A stretch of DNA of 64,000 nt, from NCBI GenBank assembly GCA_015058625.1, contig SVCA01000010.1:61635-125634 (forward strand). The letters are read 5' to 3'. This DNA comes from Pseudoselenomonas ruminantium. Lineage in GTDB: Bacteria > Bacillota > Negativicutes > Selenomonadales > Selenomonadaceae. The translations under genes were made by a program, and so were the position numbers. The notes beneath the pieces are model-generated. The model saw only the letters and a list, made by a program, of their open reading frames with translations. It did no database searches and was not told the DNA's origin. Shown here in pieces: positions 1 to 7,634 of the stretch (its first letter is position 1; every line of letters starts with the position of its first letter).

Positions 1-72
1 TTCAAGATTGTACTAGAAATGGAATAGAAGAAATATAATGTATAGGTTAGATATTTGGGTGAGGTTTTATTG

Positions 73-771
73 ATGCAAATGCAGGTGGCAGAAATTGCCA
101 TTGAAGTACAGAAGAAGAAAATCAAGAATATGCACCTCTATGTCAAACCACCCTGTGGCAGGGTGGTTATTTCTGCACCTTTGCAAGTGCCGAATAAGGC
201 GATTGAACTCTTTGCCCGTACCAATCTTCCGTGGGTTCGGCGGCAGATAAAGAAATTTCAGGACCAGCCCCGCGCAGCCAGACGGCAGTATGTGTCAGGC
301 GAAACGTTTTATCTATGGGGAGCTCCTTATCGCCTTGTGGTTATCGAGTCGCAGAAGCCTGCCTATAAAATCATGGGCGATAAAATGCTCTTGTATCTGC
401 CGAAAAAGTCCAGTGTGGACTGGCGGGAGAAGTTTATGCGGGAGGTCTATCGGGCGGAACTGATTAAGAAAGCCGAAGTGCTGCTGCCCAAATGGGAGGC
501 AATTACGGGGCTGAAGTCAAATGAATGGAGTACCAAGTATATGAAGACCCGCTGGGGCACCTGTAATATCGTGGCTAAAAGAATCTGGCTCAACGTGCAG
601 CTCGCGCAGAAGCCAACGATATGTTTGGAGTATGTGATTCTTCATGAGTTGACTCATCTGATTGAGAAACACCATAATGCCCGGTTCTATGGCTATGTAG
701 CAAAGTATATGCCGGATTGGCAGAAAATCCGGGCACGGCTGAATAACTTGCGGCTGGATGAGGAAGAATAG
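73..771 (+). CDS. YgjP/DUF45-family zinc metalloprotease-like protein
   Basis: The product (232 aa) resembles the YgjP/SprT-like (DUF45) family of small cytoplasmic zinc-dependent hydrolases. The C-terminal part carries HELTHLIEKHHNARFY near residues 191-206: an HExxH zinc site followed by a further His, as in this family. The preceding block TKYMKTRWGTC with NVQLAQKP is also typical. The frame is open further upstream from a TTG, but ATG 73 is preferred because GAGG lies about 8 bases before it. A TATAAT-like hexamer at 34-39 may be its -10 element. It is followed 32 bases later by the Fic gene on the same strand, so the two may be cotranscribed. The in vivo substrate is unknown for most members. 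Confidence 0.8.
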   Translation: MQMQVAEIAIEVQKKKIKNMHLYVKPPCGRVVISAPLQVPNKAIELFARTNLPWVRRQIKKFQDQPRAARRQYVSGETFYLWGAPYRLVVIESQKPAYKIMGDKMLLYLPKKSSVDWREKFMREVYRAELIKKAEVLLPKWEAITGLKSNEWSTKYMKTRWGTCNIVAKRIWLNVQLAQKPTICLEYVILHELTHLIEKHHNARFYGYVAKYMPDWQKIRARLNNLRLDEEE

Positions 772-803
772 CGAGGCGCAGTGAAGGTTGAGGAGTATCC
801 AGG

Positions 804-1583
804 ATGAATACAATTTACAATGAACTGAATAATACTTTACAAGAATTTAATCGCTTGGGGATAGCGGAGCAATTTGATTTTCAAAAGCTTTATCTGTATT
901 CGATAATTACCCATTCTACGGCTATTGAGGGCTCAACCGTAACAGAGATAGAAAATACCCTTATGTTTGACGAGGGGATAGTTCCTGGCGGTCATAATGT
1001 CACGGAACAGATGATGAATCTGGATTTGAAAAGGGCTTATGACTATGTGAATGGCCTGCTGGATAAGAACATTCCCATAACCGTGGATTTCCTAAAACAG
1101 TTGTCTGCATTGGTTATGCGCAATACCGGCAGCAGTTACACAACGGCGTTAGGCAGTTTTGATTCTTCGGCAGGGGATTTGCGTCTGGTTAATGTCAGTG
1201 CAGGCAGCGGCGGTAAGTCTTATCTTAACTATCAGAAAGTGCCACAACGGTTGGAGGATTTTTGTAAATGGCTGAATGCTGAACGGCGAAAGCCATTTAT
1301 AGATGCCGCTGCAATTTATGCTTTGTCCTTTGAAGCGCATTATCGCCTTGTGGCCATTCATCCGTGGGTGGATGGCAACGGGCGCACCTGCCGCCTGCTG
1401 ATGAATATGATACAGATGGAGAAGGGGGTGCTTCCTAGCATCTTGAAGAAGGAACACAAGGCTAAGTACATTGAGGCGTTGGCTAAGAGTCAGGATAGTG
1501 AAGATAGCACAGTGTTTGTGGAATTTATGATGGATTCCATGGTGGCGTTTATCAGAAAAAGTATAGAGGAGTTCAAACCATAA
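804..1583 (+). CDS. Fic family protein (AMP-transferase fold) with N-terminal inhibitory motif
   Basis: The 259-aa protein has a Fic domain with the active loop HPWVDGNGRTCRLL around residues 188-201, matching the family pattern HPFxxGNGRxxR. The His is the catalytic base and the Arg contacts the nucleotide. Fic enzymes usually transfer AMP, or another phosphate-containing group, to hydroxyls of target proteins. Near residues 38-43 it has STAIEG, which fits the (S/T)xxxE(G/N) inhibitory-helix motif. That places it among self-inhibited class II Fic proteins and removes the need for a separate antitoxin. It lies just downstream of the YgjP-like gene and ends in a bidirectional terminator shared with the convergent XRE gene. 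The target protein cannot be read from sequence. Confidence 0.88.
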   Translation: MNTIYNELNNTLQEFNRLGIAEQFDFQKLYLYSIITHSTAIEGSTVTEIENTLMFDEGIVPGGHNVTEQMMNLDLKRAYDYVNGLLDKNIPITVDFLKQLSALVMRNTGSSYTTALGSFDSSAGDLRLVNVSAGSGGKSYLNYQKVPQRLEDFCKWLNAERRKPFIDAAAIYALSFEAHYRLVAIHPWVDGNGRTCRLLMNMIQMEKGVLPSILKKEHKAKYIEALAKSQDSEDSTVFVEFMMDSMVAFIRKSIEEFKP

Positions 1584-1584
1584 G

Positions 1585-1627
1585 AAAAAGCAGGACGGCT
1601 GCCTTGAGGGCAACTGTCCTGCTTTTT
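1585..1627. terminator. Bidirectional Rho-independent terminator between Fic and XRE genes
   Basis: AAAAAGCAGGAC (1585-1596) pairs perfectly with GTCCTGCTTTTT (1616-1627). The A-run on one side and T-run on the other let it work for both convergent genes. The XRE stop codon lies inside the right arm. Confidence 0.85.
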
Positions 1628-1985
1628 AGATTGTAGGATTTTCGGTGCTTGATTTTTGTTCTCGGTCATGGAGTGCATCAAGCATAATATCGGCCAAAAG
1701 TTTATTTTCCTGACTTAAGCCTAAGTATTTCTGTATTTGGTCGTAATCGTGAGCGGCAAGGTCAGTCAATTGCTTCTCAAAAGAAGTTGCATCTTTGCCA
1801 AGGAGATAGTCAGTAGTTACGCCAAACAGTGCGGTCAGTTCGTCAAGTTTTCGCACTGGGCGGCTGGTGCCACGCTCGTATTTGTTATATGCAGCTCGTG
1901 TCATGCCAATACGCTCGGCAACCTCTCGCTGTGATAGTCCTTTTGCTTCGCGGAGAGCACGTAGGCGGTAAGCGGTGATATTCAT
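1626..1985 (-). CDS. XRE-family helix-turn-helix transcriptional regulator
   Basis: The 119-aa protein has an N-terminal Cro/C1-type HTH (MNITAYRLRALREAKGLSQ... with SQREVAERIGMTRAAYNKYE as recognition region, residues about 2-60) followed by LTALFGVTTDYLLG, the usual end of the domain. The C-terminal 55 residues are helical and match nothing I recognise. A GTG at 1997 is in frame, but ATG 1985 is better placed relative to the GAGAG-type site upstream. It diverges from the XpaC-like gene, and the two promoters lie back to back (2026-2053 and 2079-2107), so it is a candidate regulator of that operon and of itself. This role is inferred from layout only. Confidence 0.85.
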   Translation of the reverse strand: MNITAYRLRALREAKGLSQREVAERIGMTRAAYNKYERGTSRPVRKLDELTALFGVTTDYLLGKDATSFEKQLTDLAAHDYDQIQKYLGLSQENKLLADIMLDALHDREQKSSTENPTI

Positions 1986-2025
1986 GGGGAAGTCCACTCT
2001 TTCGTTTCAGAAATTCATCATTTCC

Positions 2026-2053
2026 ATTATAAGTGACAGAAAAATAATAACAA
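2026..2053 (-). promoter_or_regulatory. Sigma-70-type promoter of the XRE gene
   Basis: On the minus strand, TTGTTA (2053-2048) and TATAAT (2031-2026) are separated by 16 bp, about 40 bp upstream of the XRE start. Confidence 0.65.
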
Positions 2054-2078
2054 AGGCGTTTATTTAATAATACAGAAC

Positions 2079-2107
2079 TTGACTGTAACACTTAATACAC
2101 CTATAAT
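2079..2107 (+). promoter_or_regulatory. Sigma-70-type promoter of the XpaC-like operon
   Basis: TTGACT (2079-2084) and TATAAT (2102-2107) have the optimal 17-bp spacing. This is a near-consensus housekeeping promoter 55 bp upstream of the preferred start at 2162. It diverges from the XRE promoter. Confidence 0.75.
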
Positions 2108-2161
2108 AAGAGAAAAGAAGAAATGGATAGGAACGGTGTACCAAGGATAGGAGGGAGTCCG

Positions 2162-2929
2162 ATGCTCCTCGTTGTCAAACTGGTTATTATAGGTGTACTA
2201 CTGTTGTTATTGGCAATTTGTAAAGTGTTGAGCGTGTTCTCACTTCAAGAAGTCGTAGGTGCGATTGCATTGGGCGCTATTGCCTATGCTTTGTTGTCAG
2301 GTGAAGAAAAAGACCAGGAAAAGGAAAAGATTATATTAGTGCCTAATAAAAAGACAGAATATAATGACGTTTATGGGAAAGCTGACGAGGACTACAGATT
2401 TTTGCAAATATCTCTACCAGCAGTTCGGGACGAGGAATTGCATTATTTATTGCAAGCTATGCAGCAAATAGCGAAGAGATTATTAGGATATTTGGAAAAA
2501 CATCCAGAACGGATAACAGCGGCTGGTCGTTTTGTGAACTATTATCAGGATAGGACGGCTTCGCTGGTACGGCAATACCTGTCTATGCAGGAAGCAGGCC
2601 TGCGGGAGGAATTACAGCAGAACCTATTGCAGGAAATGAAAAACACATTTCGCGGTTTTCTGGCCGCATATGAAACACAACTGGCTAAGGTCATGCAATG
2701 TGAATTGTTGGATATGGAAGCGGAGATGAAAGTGGCTCAGCAGGTCATGGATGAAGAAGGCATACGTGCAAAAGATGCTGACTATGTACCAGTAGCTGAA
2801 AATGAAGAAAAGGAACCTGCAAAGGGACAGGAAGGTAACGCTCCGCTGAAATATGCTGGAATTGCACTAGCCGCATTGATTGGCGCAGTTGGGCTTTATA
2901 AGCTGACGGATAAGAAGAAGGAGGAATAA
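2162..2929 (+). CDS. XpaC-like membrane protein (5-bromo-4-chloroindolyl phosphate hydrolysis family)
   Basis: The 255-aa protein resembles the XpaC family, named from a Bacillus phenotype and still of unclear biochemistry. A hydrophobic N-terminal segment (residues about 2-45, probably two short membrane passes) is followed by a long soluble helical region. In it ADEDYRFLQISLPAVRDEE and YLEKHPERITAAGRFVNYY match the helical pattern I associate with XpaC. A C-terminal membrane segment (AGIALAALIGAVGLYKL) ends in a basic tail. ATG 2162 is preferred because GGAGGG lies about 8 bases before it; the frame is open from 2123 without a ribosome site. It heads a co-directional run and is followed 2 bp later by a small zinc-ribbon gene. 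Family assignment is from memory of the pattern. Confidence 0.6.
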   Translation: MLLVVKLVIIGVLLLLLAICKVLSVFSLQEVVGAIALGAIAYALLSGEEKDQEKEKIILVPNKKTEYNDVYGKADEDYRFLQISLPAVRDEELHYLLQAMQQIAKRLLGYLEKHPERITAAGRFVNYYQDRTASLVRQYLSMQEAGLREELQQNLLQEMKNTFRGFLAAYETQLAKVMQCELLDMEAEMKVAQQVMDEEGIRAKDADYVPVAENEEKEPAKGQEGNAPLKYAGIALAALIGAVGLYKLTDKKKEE

Positions 2930-2931
2930 GG

Positions 2932-3084
2932 ATGGCAACGAAACGCATCGAGTATATGTGCAGTCATTGTGGAAAGAAGGAAATTCGCTTTGTTTCATTG
3001 GGAAAACCTCAGCCGGGAAAGTGTCCACGTAAGCAGGGGAACAAGCCACATACTTGGACAGTGAATCGAAGATTGGAAAATTGA
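2932..3084 (+). CDS. Small zinc-ribbon-like protein (50 aa)
   Basis: A 50-residue basic protein starts at an ATG preceded by AAGAAGGAGGAATAAGG, which overlaps the end of the upstream gene. It has CSHCGKK near residues 10-16 and GKCPRKQG near 30-37. The CxxC plus a later single Cys and His (PHTW) suggest a small metal-binding knuckle. It lies 2 bp after the XpaC-like stop and is almost certainly cotranslated with it. No function is known to me. A role as nucleic-acid-binding accessory is possible but unsupported. Confidence 0.6.
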   Translation: MATKRIEYMCSHCGKKEIRFVSLGKPQPGKCPRKQGNKPHTWTVNRRLEN

Positions 3085-3174
3085 GAGTCATTTTCACAAA
3101 AAAGACTGCAATGAGAATTTAAGGAAATAGGATATATTCAATGAGATTCCAAGATTATGTAGGGAGGGGCAATT

Positions 3175-3726
3175 ATGTGGGGAATTTTAGCAGGAACAGT
3201 CGTTGATATAATTAATGGAGCAATCGATTCTGAAGATAAGAAGCAGATAGCTTTACAACAGTCTAAAGATCAAAGAAATACTGAAATAGCCAAGGCTGTT
3301 ATCGAAGGCGCTGTTGCAGCGTATGGTATTTATTCACAGAATCAGCAAGCAAAACAAAATCAGACTATGCAAATAAGTAATGAGGCAATATATGAAAATG
3401 AAATTAACGTAACACCGCCTACGCAGATGCTTAGTTCAAATGAGCCTATTTATAATATTGATTATGGAACAATATGGCTGAATAAAGCAAGCAATGAAAT
3501 GGGAGGAAATATTGTAGAGGTTAATTCGGGTGAAGTAGTTAAACTTAAATATAGAATTCAAAGCATGGGGAATAAAGTACATAAAGTATTTGAAAGTGTT
3601 AATGATGGTGAATGGCAACAAGTAGGCCTAATTGACTGGAAAAAGATGACAATGGCCGACTTAGGTAGAAACGATACAGGTGGACCTTTCTTTGGTGAAA
3701 TAGCAAGGTATGCCATGCGTAAGTAA
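3175..3726 (+). CDS. Hypothetical protein, AT-rich operon
   Basis: The 183-aa protein starts at ATG 3175 behind GGGAGGGGC. The first 15 residues are mildly hydrophobic (MWGILAGTVVDIING). A charged, Gln-rich helical stretch follows with a second hydrophobic patch (AVIEGAVAAYGIYSQ), then a C-terminal half rich in beta-type residues (IYNIDYGTIWLNKASN to FGEIARYAMRK). I recognise no family. Base composition is distinctly AT-rich from here to about 6,600 compared with the rest of the window. It is followed 17 bp later by a zinc-ribbon/Sel1 gene and probably shares its transcript. Confidence 0.6.
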   Translation: MWGILAGTVVDIINGAIDSEDKKQIALQQSKDQRNTEIAKAVIEGAVAAYGIYSQNQQAKQNQTMQISNEAIYENEINVTPPTQMLSSNEPIYNIDYGTIWLNKASNEMGGNIVEVNSGEVVKLKYRIQSMGNKVHKVFESVNDGEWQQVGLIDWKKMTMADLGRNDTGGPFFGEIARYAMRK

Positions 3727-3743
3727 AGTAGGAGGCGGTTTGT

Positions 3744-4595
3744 GTGAAATTCTGTCCCATGTGCGGAGCAAAAGTGATAGGTGAAAATCAAAAATTTTGT
3801 GCAGAGTGTGGATTTAAGCTTGTAATTGAAAATAATGTTGACATAGACGTTAAGCATAAAGATGAAAATGGCAAAATGGATTGTCAACTTTATCCTAATA
3901 CTGACATAAAAGAAACTGCTGCTGAAAAGGAAGACCTATCTGCAAAGGAATTGGAAAGTAAAGGTAAAGATGCAATAAAAAACAAAGAATATAAAAAAGC
4001 GTTAGATTATTATACTAGATCCTATGATAAAGGAAATAAAGATGCAGCTTTTTTCATAGGAGCAATATATGCAAATGGACAAGGTGTAACAAGAGATGAT
4101 AGAATAGCTGAGAAATGGTTTAGAAAATTGGATAGAAAAATGGATGGAGAAGATTCTTATTTTTTGATTGGAGTCATGTATTATAAAGGACAAATGATAC
4201 CTAAAAATATACAAATAGCAATTAAATGGTTTGAGATGGCAGCGTATAATGGCAATATGGAGGCTGCAATGTTTTTAGGAAATTTATATTTCCAAGGAGA
4301 TGAAGTGCCAAAGGATATTCAAAGGTCAGTTAAATGGCTTGAAATTGCATCAAAAGGAAAAAACTATGATGCAAATGTATTATTAGGTGGTATATATTTG
4401 GATGGAAGTGGAGTAATAAAAAGAGATTCTAAAAAAGGTTTGGCCTATTTGAAAGGTGCAGCAAATGCTGGAATACCACAAGCAATGTGGATACTGGGGA
4501 AGCTTTACGAAAAAGGAAATATTGATATTAGGGCAGATAAAGAAAAATCGAGAAAGTGGTATGAAAGAGCAGCGCAAGCTGGGTACAGAAGATAA
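3744..4595 (+). CDS. Zinc-ribbon plus Sel1-repeat protein
   Basis: The 283-aa protein begins with a double-knuckle zinc ribbon (CPMCGAKVIGENQKFCAECG, residues 3-22). A charged linker (about 30-75) follows, then about five Sel1-like repeats from residue 90 to the end. Each has the pattern A-x-x-x-L/I-G-x-x-Y-x-x-G then K-W-x-x-x-A-A, for example LGNLYFQGDEVPKDIQRSVKW. Sel1 repeats form alpha-alpha superhelices that bind other proteins. A GTG start at 3744 behind AGGAGGCGG gives the zinc ribbon directly. The next gene has the same N-terminal architecture, so the pair look like paralogues. No enzymatic domain is visible; an adaptor role is inferred. Confidence 0.8.
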   Translation: MKFCPMCGAKVIGENQKFCAECGFKLVIENNVDIDVKHKDENGKMDCQLYPNTDIKETAAEKEDLSAKELESKGKDAIKNKEYKKALDYYTRSYDKGNKDAAFFIGAIYANGQGVTRDDRIAEKWFRKLDRKMDGEDSYFLIGVMYYKGQMIPKNIQIAIKWFEMAAYNGNMEAAMFLGNLYFQGDEVPKDIQRSVKWLEIASKGKNYDANVLLGGIYLDGSGVIKRDSKKGLAYLKGAANAGIPQAMWILGKLYEKGNIDIRADKEKSRKWYERAAQAGYRR

Positions 4596-4607
4596 GGAGC
4601 GATAGTG

Positions 4608-6260
4608 ATGAAGTTTTGTCCGAACTGTGGAGCGAAAGTTGCAATAGACAATGCAAAATTTTGTATGGAATGTGGAACCTCATTTAAAGATTTTGTGAAT
4701 AAAGCAAATGAACCAATAGTAGAGGAACCACAGGATGATTTCTTTGCAGAAGCAGTAGAGAATAACACATTAGAAAATGATAGCGGATTCTTTTCTGATA
4801 TGGGAGAAGCAGTAAAGAAAGAAGATAATGCCAATAATGCTTTAATAGAAGATGCAACTAGATATTTCCTGCAGGGTGACGTACGGAGAGCGGAAACTGT
4901 TTTAAGTGATATAAAAAGCAAAGATACAAGAGTTAGACATATGTTGGCCACTATATATCAAACTGGCGGTGATGGGTTTGAAGCAGATGATAATAAAGCA
5001 ATAGATATTACATCTCCTAATGACGATGATAAAGATATAAAAGGAATATTATGTGTTAATTTTTTTAATCACTATTGTCGGAGTGATAGCGCAAAAAAAG
5101 ATCCAATGTATAATGATATTATACGGCTATTAAATAATGAATTACCAAAAGCAGAAAGGGATTGTAAAGGGCCATTCGATGAGTATGAACTTGGATTCTT
5201 CTACGTTGATAATAATCAGTATAGAAATATTGAAAAAGGAAAGATGTACTTAGAAAGAGCATCGTCACATGATATGTGGCCTGCACAATTCATATTAGGC
5301 ACAGCATATGAAAATGGGTTATTTGGTAAGATTGATTATAATAAAGCATATAGATATTATGAAAAATCTGCAAAAAAGGGAATGGCCATAGCTGCTCAAA
5401 GTTTGGGAACCATGCTATATTGGGGAAATGGTTGTAATGAAAATCATAAAGAGGCAAAAAAATGGTATTTAATTGGAGCAAAACAAAATGATCCTCTATG
5501 TGTACATCAAGTTGGTGTCATTTGTGAGGAAGAAGGAAATTACTCTGAAGCAATAAAATGGTTGGAAAAAGCAGTATCATTGCCTGATAATCCTTATTTA
5601 GAAAATGCGTGCGCTGAATTAGGAACTTTGTTGATTAATGGAAATGATGATCCTGTGATTCCCACAAATCATATTAGAGGATTTCAATTAATACAAAAAG
5701 CATTGTCTATTAATCCCAAGAATGGGCAAGCATTATTAGGTTTAGCTATGGCTTATGCTTGTGAAGATATACCAGAAATGGCAAATGTTGAACCGGAACA
5801 AAGATTAGAAATGTTTAAACGATATTGCAATGAAGCGATGAAGTATAGTGAAGGTGCAATTAGAGAAGAAGCAAGGTCTGCTTTAGCCCATTTAGAGAAA
5901 ATGGAACGTGAGTCAGCAAATCAACAAAATAGTGAAGGATGCTTTATTACAACGGCGGTATGTGATAGATTTGGAAAAGATGATGATTGTTATGAATTGA
6001 CTATGTTTAGAGATTTTCGAGATAATTGGCTTGCTTTTCAAGATGATGGAAAGTCTTTGATAAAAGAATACTATATAGTAGCACCCAAAATTGTTTCGGC
6101 TATAAATCAACTGCCTAATGCAAGAACTATATATAGAGAGATATGGGATACTTATCTAGAAAAGTGTTTATCATATATAGAACAAGCGAAATGGTTGGAT
6201 TGCAAAGAGAAATATGTTGAGATGGTGCAGAATTTGCGGAAGAAATATACTGATAACTAA
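4608..6260 (+). CDS. Zinc-ribbon plus Sel1-repeat protein with CFI-box C-terminal domain
   Basis: The 550-aa protein has an N-terminal zinc ribbon (CPNCGAKVAIDNAKFCMECG), an acidic linker, and a long helical repeat region with Sel1/TPR-like units (LGTAYENG, LGTMLYWGNG and a TPR-like EEGNYSEAIKWLEKAV). The C-terminal domain begins with CFITTAVCDRFGKDDDCYEL and continues TMFRDFRDNWL. It matches the CFI-box C-terminal domain found at the end of many Firmicute proteins with varied N-termini; its function is unknown. ATG 4608 is chosen over the in-frame GTG 4605 because AAGGAG sits 9 bases before it. It follows the shorter paralogue by 12 bp. The AT-rich composition suggests transfer. Confidence 0.78.
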   Translation: MKFCPNCGAKVAIDNAKFCMECGTSFKDFVNKANEPIVEEPQDDFFAEAVENNTLENDSGFFSDMGEAVKKEDNANNALIEDATRYFLQGDVRRAETVLSDIKSKDTRVRHMLATIYQTGGDGFEADDNKAIDITSPNDDDKDIKGILCVNFFNHYCRSDSAKKDPMYNDIIRLLNNELPKAERDCKGPFDEYELGFFYVDNNQYRNIEKGKMYLERASSHDMWPAQFILGTAYENGLFGKIDYNKAYRYYEKSAKKGMAIAAQSLGTMLYWGNGCNENHKEAKKWYLIGAKQNDPLCVHQVGVICEEEGNYSEAIKWLEKAVSLPDNPYLENACAELGTLLINGNDDPVIPTNHIRGFQLIQKALSINPKNGQALLGLAMAYACEDIPEMANVEPEQRLEMFKRYCNEAMKYSEGAIREEARSALAHLEKMERESANQQNSEGCFITTAVCDRFGKDDDCYELTMFRDFRDNWLAFQDDGKSLIKEYYIVAPKIVSAINQLPNARTIYREIWDTYLEKCLSYIEQAKWLDCKEKYVEMVQNLRKKYTDN

Positions 6261-6311
6261 TTCCTTATTACTATAATTGGGTATCGACAAAATTGGAGTA
6301 ATGGCGTTATA

Positions 6312-6617
6312 ATGAAAAAGTATGAATCATTTGTCCGTTGTTTAAGTGTTCTTGAACAAGCAGAAAGAAACTTAGCAACCCAAAATAAGATTTATTATAT
6401 GGAAGTAATTACGCAGTTCAATCTAATCTTTGAACTGGCGTGGAAAGCGTTGAAAGAAATGTTAAATCTGTATGGTGTAACTGAGGTTGCTACGGGTTCA
6501 CCTCGGAAGATTTTTACGGCAGCATATAAACTGGGCTGGCTTAAAAATGAAAAAACTGGTTGGATATGTTCAAGTAGCGAGAAAGCTGTTGATGGCTGTT
6601 TATTGAGGATAGGATAA
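6312..6617 (+). pseudogene. HI0074-family nucleotidyltransferase substrate-binding protein, apparently frameshifted
   Basis: The first 75 residues match the HI0074/KNTase-C helical family (QFNLIFELAWKALKEML, then GSPRKIFTAAYKLGWL). These proteins pair with MNT-type minimal nucleotidyltransferases, often as toxin-antitoxin or defence modules. After KLGWLKNEK the reading frame gives TGWICSSSEKA, unlike the family. In another frame the bases at about 6559-6573 read WLDMFK, the expected next motif, but a TAG follows at once. A frameshift plus loss of the 3' end is the simplest reading. No nucleotidyltransferase partner gene is adjacent. Confidence 0.55.
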
Positions 6618-6638
6618 AGTAAAAGGAAGATAACGCAA

Positions 6639-7538
6639 ATGTTGGATATTACGAACTGTAATCTCTGCCCGCGCCGCTGTGGTGCCAATCGCACCCAGCG
6701 GGCGGGCTTTTGCGGTGCGGGGGAGAAGGTGCGCATTGCGCTGGTTTCCCTGCACCAGTGGGAGGAGCCCTGTCTTGTAGGAGAGCGGGGCGCTGGGACA
6801 GTCTTTTTCTCCTACTGCAATCTGCGCTGTGTATATTGCCAGAACCATGAAATCAGTCATGGCGGCAAAGGGCAGGAAGTTTCTGTGGAGCGGCTGGCAG
6901 AGATTTTCTTGGAACAGCAGGCGCGGGGGGCGGCTACGCTTGACCTCGTAACGCCTACGCATTATGTGCCGCAGATTATTGCCGCACTGGATATGGCTAA
7001 GGGGCGGGGCTTTCACCTGCCTGTGGTCTATAATTCCAGCGGTTATGAAACGGTAGAAACGATTGAGGCCTTGCGGGGCTGTGTGGATATTTTTCTGCCG
7101 GATTTGAAATATATGAGCGCAGAGAGCGGCGGAGAGTATTCTGCGGCGGCAGATTATTTTTCCCATGCCAGTGCCGCCATTAAAAAGATGGTGGAAATAA
7201 CGGGGCCAGTGCAGTTTGCAGATAACGGGCAAATGAAAAAAGGCGTTTTGGTGCGCCATATGGTCTTGCCGGGGCACCGCCATGAGAGCATGGAACTTAT
7301 GAAATGGCTTTGGGAAAACTTTGGCCGGACGATTCAGGTGAGTTTGATGAATCAGTATACGCCGATGTATAAAGCCTCTGAGCATAAGAAAATCAACCGC
7401 CGTCTGACGACCTTTGAATATGAGTCCGTGGTGGATTATGTGCTGGATTTGGGCATGGAAAATGTCTATGTGCAGGAGCGCCGCAGTGCGTCAGAAGAAT
7501 ATGTGCCGGAGTTCAATGGAGCCGGTGTTTTGCAATAG
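6639..7538 (+). CDS. Radical SAM protein, PflA-like (PflX/COG1313 type)
   Basis: The 299-aa protein has an N-terminal Cys-rich segment (CNLCPRRCGANR, residues 7-18; then GFCGAGEKV) and the radical-SAM cluster motif CNLRCVYCQN (CxxxCxxC) near residues 65-72. The radical SAM domain extends to residue 260 (LVTPTHYVPQI, NSSGYE, FLPDLKYM). This is the architecture of the PflX group, related to pyruvate formate-lyase activating enzymes. It would use a [4Fe-4S] cluster and SAM to make a radical, but its substrate protein is not established. AGGAAG lies ahead of ATG 6639. GC content returns to the window norm here. Confidence 0.85.
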   Translation: MLDITNCNLCPRRCGANRTQRAGFCGAGEKVRIALVSLHQWEEPCLVGERGAGTVFFSYCNLRCVYCQNHEISHGGKGQEVSVERLAEIFLEQQARGAATLDLVTPTHYVPQIIAALDMAKGRGFHLPVVYNSSGYETVETIEALRGCVDIFLPDLKYMSAESGGEYSAAADYFSHASAAIKKMVEITGPVQFADNGQMKKGVLVRHMVLPGHRHESMELMKWLWENFGRTIQVSLMNQYTPMYKASEHKKINRRLTTFEYESVVDYVLDLGMENVYVQERRSASEEYVPEFNGAGVLQ

Positions 7539-7634
7539 GAAAACAGTTTCAGAATAAGTACTAGGAAAAAATGCGGGAAAACGCTATAATAAGAAATGTA
7601 TTTCTATTAGAAAAATGTTAAAGGGGAATAGAAA

